A stretch of DNA of 64,000 nucleotides from Mangrovibacterium sp041596335 (GCF_041596335.1 NZ_JBFHIT010000020.1:9659-73658), one strand, 5' to 3'; positions 17,809-27,282 are shown, counted from the first letter of the stretch. Notes: generated by a model from the letters alone, not told the origin. Numbers and translations are program-made.

Positions 17809-20800
17809 TTAAATCCCTTTATAATTGAGATTCACCGGCAGGAACTGTTCCACTAAATCAACCGAAACTCCTTTGCGGCGGGCATAATCGCCAACCTGAT
17901 CCTGACTTATTTTTTCGAGGCTGAAGTAGCGCGATTCGGGATGGGCAAAGTATTCGCCACACACAGCTGCCGTAGGATACATCGCATAGTGTTCTGTTAG
18001 CTTGATCCCGATTTTTTCGGCTCCCAGCAGGTTGAACAAGTTTTCCTTTTCGTGGTGCTCGGGGCAAGCCGGATAACCCAATGCAGGCCGAATTCCCTGA
18101 TAACGAACTTTTAGGATGTCATCCCAGCTCAGATCTTCATCGGGAGCATAAGCCCAGTATTCGCGTCGAACTTTCGCGTGTAACAACTCGGCAAACGCTT
18201 CGGCCAAACGATCGGCCAAGGCTTCGAGCATGATGGCTTTATAGTCGTCGTGATCCGCTTTGTACTCGGCCATCCACTTTTCGATGCCAATACCGGCAGT
18301 AACCGCAAAAGCCCCGCAGTAGTCGGTTTTTCCGAGTTCCTTTGGCGCTACAAAGTCCGACAAACAAAAGTTCGGAATCCCGTCTTTCTTCTTCTCCTGC
18401 TGACGCAGATGGTAGAAGCGGCCCAACTCACTGCTACATGCTTCATCGTTGTACAATACAATATCGTCGCCATCGGCTTGGGCCGGCCAAATACTGTACA
18501 CACCGTTCGCCTGCAACATCTTCTTTTCAATAATCTCGTCGAGCATGACATTGGCATCCTCATAAACTTTCCGGGCTTGTTCACCCTGAAGTTCATCATC
18601 CAGAATCTCGGGGAAACGCCCCTTCAATTCCCACACAAAGAAAAAGAAATTCCAATCGATGTAGTTGCGTAGTTCTTCGATCGGGAAATCGATCAACTCG
18701 AAAACACCCGTCTTTTTCGGCTTGTAAATATCATTTTTGCTCCAATCCGGGGTGAATTTATTGGCTCGAGCCTCGTCTAAAGTCAAGTATTCTTTAGTTT
18801 TCTTCTGACCATGAAATTCGCGAATCTGAGCATAGTCATCGCGGATTGATTGTTTGAAATCTTCGTTATTGGCCAACAGATTAGCAACCACATTCACGCT
18901 TCGGCTGGCATCTTTTACATGCACCACCGGGTGCGAATATTGCGGAGCTATTTTCACAGCGGTGTGAATTTTAGACGTTGTAGCACCACCAACCAACAGC
19001 GGTAAAGTGAATCCCTGACGCTCCATCTCTGCCGCCACATTCACCATTATTTCCAACGAAGGAGTAATCAGACCGCTAAGTCCAATCATATCAACATTTT
19101 CCTTGCGAGCCGCTTCCAGTATTTTCTCGGTTGGCACCATTACGCCGAGGTCGATTACCTCGTAATTGTTACAGGCCAGCACAACACCCACAATGTTTTT
19201 TCCAATATCGTGTACGTCGCCTTTTACAGTGGCCATCAGCACCTTCTTTTGGCTGCTTTGCTGGTTCTTGAACTTGGCTTTATCGGCTTCGATGTAGGGC
19301 AGCAAATAAGCCACCGCTTTTTTCATCACCCGGGCCGATTTTATTACCTGTGGCAGGAACATTTTTCCGGATCCGAACAAGTCACCAACCACATTCATCC
19401 CGTCCATCAGCGGCCCCTCAATAATACTGAGGGTTGGGCTGTAATTCGGAATCGCTTCAGCCAGATCCTCTTCAATATAATCGGGCAAACCTTTCACCAA
19501 AGCGTGTTCGAGCCGTTTTACCAACGGCAATTCGCGCCACTCGTCTTTTCGAACGGCTTTGCCTTCACCGGCTTTTAGGTTTTGGGCAAAGTCGAGCAGA
19601 CGTTCCGTCGCGTCCGACCGCCGGTTCATCACCAAATCTTCAATATATTCGAGTAAATCTTTCGGAATTTCATCGTAAATCTGCAACATTCCCGGGTTTA
19701 CAATCCCCATATCCAAACCCGCTTTAATGGCGTGGAACAGGAAAACCGAGTGAATTGCCTCGCGCACCAAATTGTTTCCGCGGAAAGAGAATGATACGTT
19801 GCTGACTCCACCACTGGTTTTAGCATGTGGGAGATTTGCTTTAATCCACCGTACCGATTCAATGAAATCGACGGCGTAGTTGTTATGTTCTTCCATTCCC
19901 GTCCCAATGGTCAGAATATTGGGGTCGAAAATGATATCTTCAGCCGGGAAATTAATCTTCTCAGTAAGCAATTTATAAGCACGAGTGCAAATCTCGATGC
20001 GACGTTCCAGATTATCAGCTTGTCCTTTTTCGTCGAAAGCCATAACGACAACTGCCGCACCGTAACGTTTAATTTTACTGGCTTGCTCCAGGAATTGCTC
20101 CTCTCCTTCTTTCATGCTGATGGAGTTCACAATGGCCTTTCCCTGTAAGCATTTCAGTCCGGCTTCAATAACTTCCCATTTGGATGAATCGACCATGACC
20201 GGCAACTTGGCAATGTCAGGCTCAGCCATCAACAAATTCAGGAAAGTCACCATTTCCTTTTTAGCATCCAGCATCGCGTCGTCCAGGTTCACATCAATAA
20301 CCTGAGCGCCGTTTTCCACTTGTTCGCGGGCAACAGCCAGCGCTTCTTCATATTTTTCTTCGCGAATGAGGCGGGCAAATTTGATGGATCCCGACACATT
20401 ACAACGTTCACCAATATTCACAAAATTGGTTTCAGGAGTAATGGTTACCGGTTCCAGACCGCTAAAACGCGTTAGTTCGTCATTTTTCTGTTTCACATGA
20501 GGTTGTGCCGCAGCAGCCACACCGGCAAATTTGCGAATATGGTCGGGAGTTGTACCGCAGCATCCACCAATGATGTTCACAAAGTGGTTATCGAGAAAAT
20601 CCTTCACCTGCCCGGCCATTTCTTCAGGTGTTTCGTCGTACTCGCCAAATTGGTTAGGCAAGCCCGCGTTTGGATATGCACTGATGAAGAAAGGCGCCTT
20701 TTTCGACATTTCCTCCAGATACGGGCGCATATCCTTTGCCCCAAGTGAACAGTTCAATCCAATGCTCAGCAGGTCGATATGGCGCACCGAGTTCAGGAAA

Positions 20801-21486
20801 GCCTCTACTGTTTGGCCTGACAAAGTTCGCCCGCTGGCGTCGGTAATCGTTCCGGAAACCATCACCGGCAATCGCATTCCGCGTTCTTCCAGCACTTCTT
20901 CAATGGCAAACAGGGCTGCTTTGGCATTCAGTGTGTCGAAAATCGTTTCAACAAGCAACAAATCCACGCCGCCATCCAACAAACCGGTTGTCTGTTCCCG
21001 ATAGCTTTCTTTCACCAAATCGAAAGAAGTGGCGCGATAGCCCGGATCGTTAACATCGGGCGAGAGCGACAACGTTTTATTCGTTGGTCCGAGCGCGCCG
21101 GCAACGTAGCGAGGCTTGTCCGGATTTTTGGCTGTAAACTCATCTGCTACCTCTCGCGCTATTTTAGCGGCCTTTAAATTAATTTCGTACACCCACTTTT
21201 CGGTGTGATAGTCGGCCTGTGAAATGCTCGTGGCATTAAACGTATTGGTTTCGATGATATCGGAACCGGCCTCTAAAAATGCCGCATGAATCGCTTTAAT
21301 CACATCGGGACGAGTGATGGAAAGAATATCATTATTTCCGAACAGTTCGTTTTTCAACTCGGCCAGTGCTTCATTTCTGAAGTCAGCCTCAGTTAAATTG
21401 TGTTTTTGAATCATGGTTCCCATGGCTCCGTCCAACACCAACACCCGGTGTTTCAGCTCTTCTCGTATGTCTTTTTTTTGTGTCAT
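17809..21486 (-). CDS. metH: cobalamin-dependent methionine synthase
   Basis: A 1225-residue MetH of normal length that transfers the methyl group from 5-methyl-THF to homocysteine through cob(I)alamin. Domain order is complete. The homocysteine-binding domain (about 1-330) has zinc cysteines in GLNCSLGA and IIGGCCGTTPDH. The pterin-binding domain is at about 345-620 (NIGERCNVSGS). The B12 cap and Rossmann domains are at about 650-900, with the cobalamin histidine in DVHDIGKNIVG. The C-terminal AdoMet reactivation domain is at about 910-1225 (RPALGYPACPEH). It lies 54 bases downstream of the UPF0280 gene on the same strand, so the two are probably co-transcribed. Confidence 0.97.
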   Translation of the reverse strand: MTQKKDIREELKHRVLVLDGAMGTMIQKHNLTEADFRNEALAELKNELFGNNDILSITRPDVIKAIHAAFLEAGSDIIETNTFNATSISQADYHTEKWVYEINLKAAKIAREVADEFTAKNPDKPRYVAGALGPTNKTLSLSPDVNDPGYRATSFDLVKESYREQTTGLLDGGVDLLLVETIFDTLNAKAALFAIEEVLEERGMRLPVMVSGTITDASGRTLSGQTVEAFLNSVRHIDLLSIGLNCSLGAKDMRPYLEEMSKKAPFFISAYPNAGLPNQFGEYDETPEEMAGQVKDFLDNHFVNIIGGCCGTTPDHIRKFAGVAAAAQPHVKQKNDELTRFSGLEPVTITPETNFVNIGERCNVSGSIKFARLIREEKYEEALAVAREQVENGAQVIDVNLDDAMLDAKKEMVTFLNLLMAEPDIAKLPVMVDSSKWEVIEAGLKCLQGKAIVNSISMKEGEEQFLEQASKIKRYGAAVVVMAFDEKGQADNLERRIEICTRAYKLLTEKINFPAEDIIFDPNILTIGTGMEEHNNYAVDFIESVRWIKANLPHAKTSGGVSNVSFSFRGNNLVREAIHSVFLFHAIKAGLDMGIVNPGMLQIYDEIPKDLLEYIEDLVMNRRSDATERLLDFAQNLKAGEGKAVRKDEWRELPLVKRLEHALVKGLPDYIEEDLAEAIPNYSPTLSIIEGPLMDGMNVVGDLFGSGKMFLPQVIKSARVMKKAVAYLLPYIEADKAKFKNQQSSQKKVLMATVKGDVHDIGKNIVGVVLACNNYEVIDLGVMVPTEKILEAARKENVDMIGLSGLITPSLEIMVNVAAEMERQGFTLPLLVGGATTSKIHTAVKIAPQYSHPVVHVKDASRSVNVVANLLANNEDFKQSIRDDYAQIREFHGQKKTKEYLTLDEARANKFTPDWSKNDIYKPKKTGVFELIDFPIEELRNYIDWNFFFFVWELKGRFPEILDDELQGEQARKVYEDANVMLDEIIEKKMLQANGVYSIWPAQADGDDIVLYNDEACSSELGRFYHLRQQEKKKDGIPNFCLSDFVAPKELGKTDYCGAFAVTAGIGIEKWMAEYKADHDDYKAIMLEALADRLAEAFAELLHAKVRREYWAYAPDEDLSWDDILKVRYQGIRPALGYPACPEHHEKENLFNLLGAEKIGIKLTEHYAMYPTAAVCGEYFAHPESRYFSLEKISQDQVGDYARRKGVSVDLVEQFLPVNLNYKGI

Positions 21487-21540
21487 TTGCTTGTCATTTG
21501 ATCGTAAACCGGCAATTTCTAGTCACCAACTCACCTACGC

Positions 21541-22290
21541 CTATCCAATCATTTTAAGTTCAAATTCGCCTCGCAAGCCAATCTGGTCATCAAAAACCAA
21601 AACGGCAGCTTCTACTTCCGGAATCACTTCTGTGCGTTTCAGTACTTTATCTACATCGCCGGGCTTTTTAATCAGGTTTCCCAACCCAACAGCGAAAGCA
21701 CCAGCCACAGCAGCGTTACGTGCTACAATAAGAATCGCGTCCGCTTTTCCGTGCATCATCGGGGTTCCTATTTTTCCGGCGGCTGTTCCAACCCCCAGAG
21801 GAGTTTGCTCAGGTTGAATTTCAATCCCAATAAGCCCCGAAACATCCGATTCGCCCGCAAAAATACTTACAATCAACGAATTTTGTAGTTTTATATACAA
21901 ATCTCCTTCATTTTCTAAGATAAGTTCTCCGATTTCGAATTTTTCGGTCAACGCTTTTCCGACCAATTCGCAAAATATTCCGGCTTTTGCAGCCATTGGT
22001 CCGGCTGATGCCAACTCTCCGGCATGAGCCATCATTTTGGCAACTTCGGGCGCTGTTTCAATTGCCGCACAAGGTTTCAAACTCTTCTTAAAAAAGGGCT
22101 CTTCTGCCGTGTAAGCATCCAGCTCTTCCAGGTTTTTCTTTAAAACAGTTGAAGCAAAATCTACCATTTCGTTTTGAAACGATTTTGGGTCGACTCCAAT
22201 CCAAAGGTCCATCTCATTGTATTTCACTACGAATGAATGAAACCGATCGGCCGGAAAACTGTTGCGATATGTTTTTGGTTCGAATAACAT
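21541..22290 (-). CDS. UPF0280 (COG2122, ApbE-superfamily) protein
   Basis: A 249-residue protein matching the UPF0280 family, a branch of the ApbE fold. It has SFVVKYNEMDLWIGVDP near the start, a glycine/alanine-rich centre (HAGELASAGPMAAKAG at about 89-104) and GVGTAAGKIGTPMMHGKADA at about 165-184. Its position directly upstream of metH is informative. In methanogens a COG2122 protein has been linked genetically to sulfide assimilation and homocysteine formation, so a role in making or handling homocysteine is a reasonable inference here. It is likely the first gene of the UPF0280-metH-small protein-metF unit. No riboswitch was recognised upstream. Confidence 0.75.
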   Translation of the reverse strand: MLFEPKTYRNSFPADRFHSFVVKYNEMDLWIGVDPKSFQNEMVDFASTVLKKNLEELDAYTAEEPFFKKSLKPCAAIETAPEVAKMMAHAGELASAGPMAAKAGIFCELVGKALTEKFEIGELILENEGDLYIKLQNSLIVSIFAGESDVSGLIGIEIQPEQTPLGVGTAAGKIGTPMMHGKADAILIVARNAAVAGAFAVGLGNLIKKPGDVDKVLKRTEVIPEVEAAVLVFDDQIGLRGEFELKMIG

Positions 22291-22914
22291 AGTTGTTTAC
22301 GGTAATAAAGTTAGTTATTGTGACGCGTTGCCAAAACCCAATAATTCAACGTGTATTTAATCATTTAGTTTACGAAGAAAGTCAGAGGCGAAAAAATTCA
22401 ATTTTAAATGGGTGGGTTTCTCAAACTAATCAGCGCATACAACGATTCGGAAAGTGCACTCGGCTAAAAAGAAAAAACGCTAAAATAGTTGTATTCAGAA
22501 TATTCATTTTTAATCAATTGTAGTTCGACATGGAAACCCGACCACCAACGGAGACTACCCGGAGGCTCGCAAATGTAGCTGCAAATCACAGAAATAGCAA
22601 ATACCGAAATTCGATAATCGTTATTTTAATAAGAATATTGATGTTCGCCAGTGCCTGCCCATGCGGGGATGGAATTCATTCAGAATTTTAAAATTCCTTC
22701 AGCTGAACCAATGGAATATTTCTTTTGAAAGCTATAATTTCGCCCGTTGATTTGCGTTGAAATGTATGAAAGTGCGACTCGCTAATTCAATCGACTAACA
22801 GCAAGAATGTTGAAAATAACTTTCATTCGCATCGAACATTGATACGCTCAATCGGCTTTATATTCATTTTAATTCAGAATAAGTTAGAACACTAGGAAAA
22901 CAAATTTTTAATCA
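22291..22914. other. 624-base intergenic region without a recognised gene
   Basis: This divergent gap is AT-rich except for a GC-richer patch at about 22535-22580. I see no gene and no riboswitch that I can name. It must contain promoters for both flanking genes, but no clean TAnnTTTG element was found close to either start. Confidence 0.4.
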
Positions 22915-22920
22915 TTGACA

Positions 22921-23412
22921 ATGAAAAGGAAGATTTTAACAATGGCCATGCTATTATTTTCGGGAGTCCTGTTCGCGCAAACCAGCCCTATTAGAGACGG
23001 ACAACTGCAAATGAATTTTGGGTTCGGAATGTCGAATTACGGATTGCCGATTTACGTTGGATTAGATTACGGAGTTCACCCTGACATCACAGTTGGTGGG
23101 GAGCTGTCGTTCTATTCGTTCGACAAGTGGGGATATCACCATGGCGTGACAAACATTTCGGGAAACGCGAACTACCACTTTAACAGCGCGTTGGGTATTC
23201 CTTCAAACTGGGACTTTTATGCCGGTTTAAACCTCGGTTTCTCGGCCTGGAATTCGGATGCCGGCTACAACGGTTCTCACGACTCAGGCTTGAGATTAGG
23301 TGCTCAGGTTGGCGCTCGCTACTATTGGGATCGTAAATGGGGTATTAATCTCGAATTTGGAGGTGGAAACGAGTTTAGTGGCGGAAAAGTCGGCGTGTCC
23401 GTCAAATTTTAA
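22921..23412 (+). CDS. small outer-membrane beta-barrel protein
   Basis: A 163-residue protein with a signal peptide (ILTMAMLLFSGVLFAQ). The mature part alternates hydrophobic and aromatic residues (QMNFGFGMSNYGLPIYVGL, YHFNSALGI, WDFYAGLNLGFSAWN, LGAQVGARYYWDRKWG) and ends KVGVSVKF, with a C-terminal Phe, consistent with an eight-stranded OmpA/OprF-like barrel. The ATG at 22921 is preferred over the TTG at 22915 because it fits the signal peptide. It stands alone and ends in a strong bidirectional terminator shared with the convergent radical SAM gene. Confidence 0.7.
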   Translation: MKRKILTMAMLLFSGVLFAQTSPIRDGQLQMNFGFGMSNYGLPIYVGLDYGVHPDITVGGELSFYSFDKWGYHHGVTNISGNANYHFNSALGIPSNWDFYAGLNLGFSAWNSDAGYNGSHDSGLRLGAQVGARYYWDRKWGINLEFGGGNEFSGGKVGVSVKF

Positions 23413-23425
23413 CAGCAAGAAAACA

Positions 23426-23466
23426 AAAAAGAATGCCCGGAACAAGTTGTTCCGGGCATTCTTTTT
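23426..23466. terminator. bidirectional terminator
   Basis: GAATGCCCGGAACAA and TTGTTCCGGGCATTC form a nearly loop-free, very stable stem with A-runs before it and T-runs after it on both strands. It lies between two convergent genes. Confidence 0.85.
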
Positions 23467-23467
23467 A

Positions 23468-24874
23468 TTAAAAATAGTCACCCAAACCGTTGGGAATAAA
23501 CTCGTGTGTTAAAATCTGTTGAAGGTTGCCATTGCATACTTCGGCGTACGAAGCTTTACCGGCAATAATAGCCTCCATTTCCGATATCATCTCCGGCTCC
23601 AGTACAATAGGCAAGGTTGTTGCCTGCCGTTCAACCACCACATCGCGTTCCTCGTTTAGTGCGATGGTTTGAAAATCATTCAGCCCTGTGGCTTCCGGAA
23701 AAATTGCGCTTACGTGATATTCAACATTCATTGCGAAACCTAGCGCTTTTACCCTGCCGAAAAGTTCAGGGCTAAAATCCAATCGTCCGTTTCGGGGATT
23801 AAACTGCGCTTTGCCAGTCGCTAATTCGTTCTTAAAAGCTTCTGTAATCATCTCTTTTTGATCGGAACTGACCTTTGCAAAAAAGCTACGCATGAACCCG
23901 TTTTCAGTCACGCTTTCCCATGGATACACCACAAGAGGAGCATGTTTCATTCGGTTAGCCGATTTTTGATGTCGGTTTTTGTAGACAAACGAACAGTAAT
24001 TGATCGGCAAATTAATGCCTTCGTCCAAGGTAAACTGAATAAGGCGAAGTGCTGTCAACTCGGACTCGATAACGGTTACTTTTTCGCCATGAGTGTACGT
24101 ATAATCCTGCTCTACCAAATGATTGAAATTATACGGAGTGAGCCGCATTTGGTGAAAATTAAGGTGACTCGCACCCAAACCACTCAATTCGCGAATTTTT
24201 TCCTTTAGCACTTCTTCTTCCTGAGGCACAGCCGGAATTTCGACTGTCACAACCGGTATTTTCCCGAGGGCCAGCTTCAATTGGTCGGTCTTGTAGTCGG
24301 TTGCACCAATATCGAACCGCATTTCATTCAACCCGGCTTGTTGAAAAGCGTCCGCTTTTTCGGCCGTCAGCAGCATACCGTTGGTATAGAGCCAAACATA
24401 CACCTCGTCGCCAAATTCCTGCTTCACAGCTTTTACAAAAGCCAAACTTTTCTCATAGCTAATCAACGGCTCGCCACCGGAAATGCTAACGCCTTTGAAC
24501 CCAAACGTACGGATATAGTCGACATAGCTCTCCGGATCGTCGAATATAAGCGTATTCGTCTCCGGCCGAGCCAGATCGGTTTGCTGTGTTGGGCAGTAAA
24601 AGCACTTTCCGTTACACAGGTTGTTGATGAACAAGCACGACCACTGACCTTCGCCACATAACTGGCAGCCTCGTGATAACCGACTCACATCTACTTTGGA
24701 TTGATGAAATCCCCATTTCACACGATCGCCAATAGCATCCAAAATGGTTGCTCGTTCTTGCATCATGCGTGCAGCTTCTTCAGGCGATGGGAAATTCAAA
24801 TAGTTGTATTTCACCTGATATTCTTCCTGATTCCTCAGCAAGTGCCGCTGTTTTAAAGGCGTTAAGCTCTTCAT
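23468..24874 (-). CDS. radical SAM protein of unknown substrate
   Basis: A 468-residue radical SAM enzyme. The [4Fe-4S] motif is CNGKCFYC at about residues 87-94, and a preceding Cys pair (CQLCGEGQW) could contribute to an extra metal site. The barrel continues with GVSISGGEPLISYEKSLAF at about 130-148, VWLYTNGMLLT and NEMRFDIGATD. The C-terminal third has no motif I recognise. It has its own promoter (TATATTTG, 24905-24898) and no co-directed partner, so context does not reveal the substrate. The fold is certain, the reaction is not. Confidence 0.8.
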   Translation of the reverse strand: MKSLTPLKQRHLLRNQEEYQVKYNYLNFPSPEEAARMMQERATILDAIGDRVKWGFHQSKVDVSRLSRGCQLCGEGQWSCLFINNLCNGKCFYCPTQQTDLARPETNTLIFDDPESYVDYIRTFGFKGVSISGGEPLISYEKSLAFVKAVKQEFGDEVYVWLYTNGMLLTAEKADAFQQAGLNEMRFDIGATDYKTDQLKLALGKIPVVTVEIPAVPQEEEVLKEKIRELSGLGASHLNFHQMRLTPYNFNHLVEQDYTYTHGEKVTVIESELTALRLIQFTLDEGINLPINYCSFVYKNRHQKSANRMKHAPLVVYPWESVTENGFMRSFFAKVSSDQKEMITEAFKNELATGKAQFNPRNGRLDFSPELFGRVKALGFAMNVEYHVSAIFPEATGLNDFQTIALNEERDVVVERQATTLPIVLEPEMISEMEAIIAGKASYAEVCNGNLQQILTHEFIPNGLGDYF

Positions 24875-24897
24875 TCAATTTTTCAAATAACTGGCCG

Positions 24898-24905
24898 CAA
24901 ATATA
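24898..24905 (-). promoter_or_regulatory. -7 element for the radical SAM gene
   Basis: TATATTTG on the minus strand, 24 bases upstream of the ATG, is a perfect TAnnTTTG match. Confidence 0.5.
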
Positions 24906-25131
24906 CATTCATTTTGGAATGATAAAATTTTCGTAAACTAAATATTCGTCTAATTCCAACTAACTCATATACAGTCTACTACACCCTTCCAATTTATAAA
25001 AGCGTTCTATTGAACCGATTCAATTCCGCCCTATTTGACAAATGTATCCTACTAAATGAACCGGAACGGTTGAACGGAATGCCAAAAACCTTTGGAAAGG
25101 CACAGAACCGGAATAGTTTTAGAGAAATTTC

Positions 25132-25139
25132 TACCTTTG
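25132..25139 (+). promoter_or_regulatory. -7 element of the cysS promoter
   Basis: TACCTTTG is a perfect -7 element. It lies 18 bases upstream of the ATG at 25158, inside the longer open frame that begins at 25092, which decides the start. Confidence 0.55.
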
Positions 25140-25157
25140 CACAAATTTCTCAATCCG

Positions 25158-26630
25158 ATGGAAAATCAACTACAGATTTACAATACTTTAACCCGCAAAA
25201 AAGAAGTTTTTGTGCCTCTTCACCCAGGCAAAGTTGGGTTGTATGTATGCGGCCCTACTGTTTACGGAAAAGCGCATCTAGGACATGCCCGCCCGGCTGT
25301 GACCTACGACCTATTGTTTCGCTTTTTGAAACAAATTGGGTACAAAGTTCGCTATGTGCGCAACATTACCGATGTTGGCCATTTGGCCAATGATGCCGAT
25401 CAGGGTGAAGATAAGATTGCCAAAAAAGCGCGTTTGGACGAGCTGGAGCCCATGGAAGTGGTACAAATCTACACCAACGATTACCACAAAAATATGGAGA
25501 AGCTAAATGTGCTTCCTCCAAGCATTGAACCACGTGCAACCGGCCACATTATTGAACAAATTGAGGTAATTGAGAAAATACTGGCGGCAGGCTATGCCTA
25601 CGAGAGTCATGGTTCGGTTTACTTCGATGTAGAAAAATACGCGAAAGACTACCCTTATGGCGAACTTTCAGGTCGTAAAATTGAAGATTTGCAAAGCGCT
25701 ACCCGCGAACTGGACGGACAGGATGAAAAACATTCATCGCTCGATTTTGCTATATGGAAAAAAGCTTCTCCGGAACACATCATGCGCTGGCCATCGAAAT
25801 GGAGCGACGGATTTCCGGGCTGGCATCTGGAATGTACGGCTATGAGTTGCAAATATCTGGGCGAAACATTCGATATTCATGGTGGTGGAATGGATTTAAC
25901 TTTTCCGCACCACGAAGCTGAAATTGCTCAGGCGAAAGCAGCCAACGGCCATGATGCTGTTCGCTACTGGATGCACAATAACATGATTACGCTGAATGGG
26001 CAAAAAATGGGCAAATCGTTGGGAAATGCGATTTCGCTCGACGAGTTTTTCAGCGGCGATCATCCACTCCTGGAACGGGCTTACGACCCAATGACCATAC
26101 GGTTTTTCATGCTCACGGCGCATTACCGCAGCACACTTGATTTCTCGAACGAGGCGCTTCAAGCAGCTGAAAAAGGCATGCAACGCCTGCTGAAAGCTAC
26201 CGAAACCATTGAAACACTTAGAGCTGGTGATACTTCAACGTTGAATGTCGCAGAGTTGAAAGAGAAGTGCTACGCGGCCATGAACGATGATATGAATAGC
26301 CCGATTGCAATCGCTCATCTCTTTGACGGGGTGAAAATGATTAATTCAATTGCTGACGGCAAAGCCACGATTTCAGCTTCGGATTTGGAAGCTTTGAAAG
26401 CTCTTTACTCAACTTTTGTATTCGACCTTTTCGGGCTTAACAAACCGGAGCAAACAGGCAATGGAAACCTACAGGCGTTTGATTCAGCTATCGATTTGTT
26501 GCTACAATTGCGGCAGGAAGCCAAAGCTAACAAAGACTGGGCAACGGCCGATAAAATCCGTAACGAACTAACTAATTTCGGCTTTGTAATTAAAGACACC
26601 AAGGATGGTTTTAGTTGGGAATTGAAGTAG
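25158..26630 (+). CDS. cysS: cysteine--tRNA ligase
   Basis: A 490-residue class I synthetase that charges tRNA-Cys. The start MENQLQIYNTLTRKKE is typical of the family. The zinc Cys and HIGH motif lie in YVCGPTVYGKAHLGHARP at about residues 27-44. A second zinc ligand segment is GWHLECTAMS, with HGGGMDLTFPHHEAE, and the KMSKS loop is KMGKSLGNAISL at about 277-288. The C-terminal part carries the DALR-type helical domain (LLQLRQEAKANKDWATADKI). It is transcribed from its own promoter and ends in a good terminator, so it is monocistronic. Confidence 0.97.
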   Translation: MENQLQIYNTLTRKKEVFVPLHPGKVGLYVCGPTVYGKAHLGHARPAVTYDLLFRFLKQIGYKVRYVRNITDVGHLANDADQGEDKIAKKARLDELEPMEVVQIYTNDYHKNMEKLNVLPPSIEPRATGHIIEQIEVIEKILAAGYAYESHGSVYFDVEKYAKDYPYGELSGRKIEDLQSATRELDGQDEKHSSLDFAIWKKASPEHIMRWPSKWSDGFPGWHLECTAMSCKYLGETFDIHGGGMDLTFPHHEAEIAQAKAANGHDAVRYWMHNNMITLNGQKMGKSLGNAISLDEFFSGDHPLLERAYDPMTIRFFMLTAHYRSTLDFSNEALQAAEKGMQRLLKATETIETLRAGDTSTLNVAELKEKCYAAMNDDMNSPIAIAHLFDGVKMINSIADGKATISASDLEALKALYSTFVFDLFGLNKPEQTGNGNLQAFDSAIDLLLQLRQEAKANKDWATADKIRNELTNFGFVIKDTKDGFSWELK

Positions 26631-26649
26631 CCCGATCAATAATAAAGTG

Positions 26650-26682
26650 CAACTCTCTCGGTTTAACGGGAGAGTTTTTTTA
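26650..26682 (+). terminator. cysS terminator
   Basis: AACTCTC (26651-26657) pairs with GAGAGTT (26670-26676), and the run of T extends to 26681. It lies 20 bases after the cysS stop. Confidence 0.8.
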
Positions 26683-26739
26683 TGCCTTTTCTGTAACAAA
26701 AAGCCTATTTTTAACCAATTAATCGTAAAAACACAGCCC

Positions 26740-27141
26740 ATGCCTGTATCCCGATTTGGCGTTTCATTGGAAGAAGATTTACTGAAAGCTCTGGACGAAT
26801 ATGTGAAAGAAAACAACTTTGCGAATCGATCACAGGCGATCCGTTTTTTGGTAGAAAAGAATCTGGTTGAAAAAAAATGGAAATGTGACAACCTGGTAGC
26901 CGGTGCTGTTACCTTGGTCTATAACGCGAAGAAGAGAGAAATTCGCTCGAAATTGCAGGATATAGAGGCCGAAAATACTGAAATCATCCTGTCTTCCCAG
27001 ATTTTCCATTTAACCCCTGAAAACTGCCTTGAAATAGTCGCTGTGCAAGGACCGTCTTTCCGACTCACCGAACTGGCTGACCAACTGATTGCCGTAAAAG
27101 GAATTCAACATGGAAAACTGAATATGAGCAAAGTTGAATAA
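26740..27141 (+). CDS. NikR-like ribbon-helix-helix regulator with a degenerate nickel site
   Basis: A 133-residue protein, the exact length of E. coli NikR. The N-terminal ribbon-helix-helix is SRFGVSLEEDLLKALDEYV and SQAIRFLVEKNL; the C-terminal ACT-like domain ends GIQHGKLNMS, as in NikR. Counting back from the conserved metal-site Cys (ENCLEIVAV, equivalent to Cys95), His89 is present at -6. The positions of His87 (-8) and His76 (-19) hold Ile and Ala, so the high-affinity square-planar nickel site cannot form as in E. coli. The ATG at 26740 is chosen because earlier codons overlap the cysS terminator. No nickel transporter gene is near. It may sense another ligand. Confidence 0.8.
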   Translation: MPVSRFGVSLEEDLLKALDEYVKENNFANRSQAIRFLVEKNLVEKKWKCDNLVAGAVTLVYNAKKREIRSKLQDIEAENTEIILSSQIFHLTPENCLEIVAVQGPSFRLTELADQLIAVKGIQHGKLNMSKVE

Positions 27142-27282
27142 TCCACAAATAGCGTATCGATCGTTATAAGCAGCCATCACCGCCCCGAAAACCGCCAAAA
27201 AGTAGTATTCGAAACATGATATTCATTCTGTATTTTCCCTTGAAATTGCCCTAACTTGTGGCTAAACTTCAAGGGATTTTTT

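Noticed and set aside
22293..22523. A 76-residue frame in the gap upstream of the UPF0280 gene
   Set aside because: Its composition looks random, it shows no recognisable motif, and it starts directly over the divergent gene's upstream region.
22571..22585. AAATGTAGCTGCAAA resembles the 3' core of SAM-II riboswitches near the UPF0280-metH genes
   Set aside because: It is on the opposite strand to those genes, and the rest of the SAM-II pseudoknot sequence is absent.
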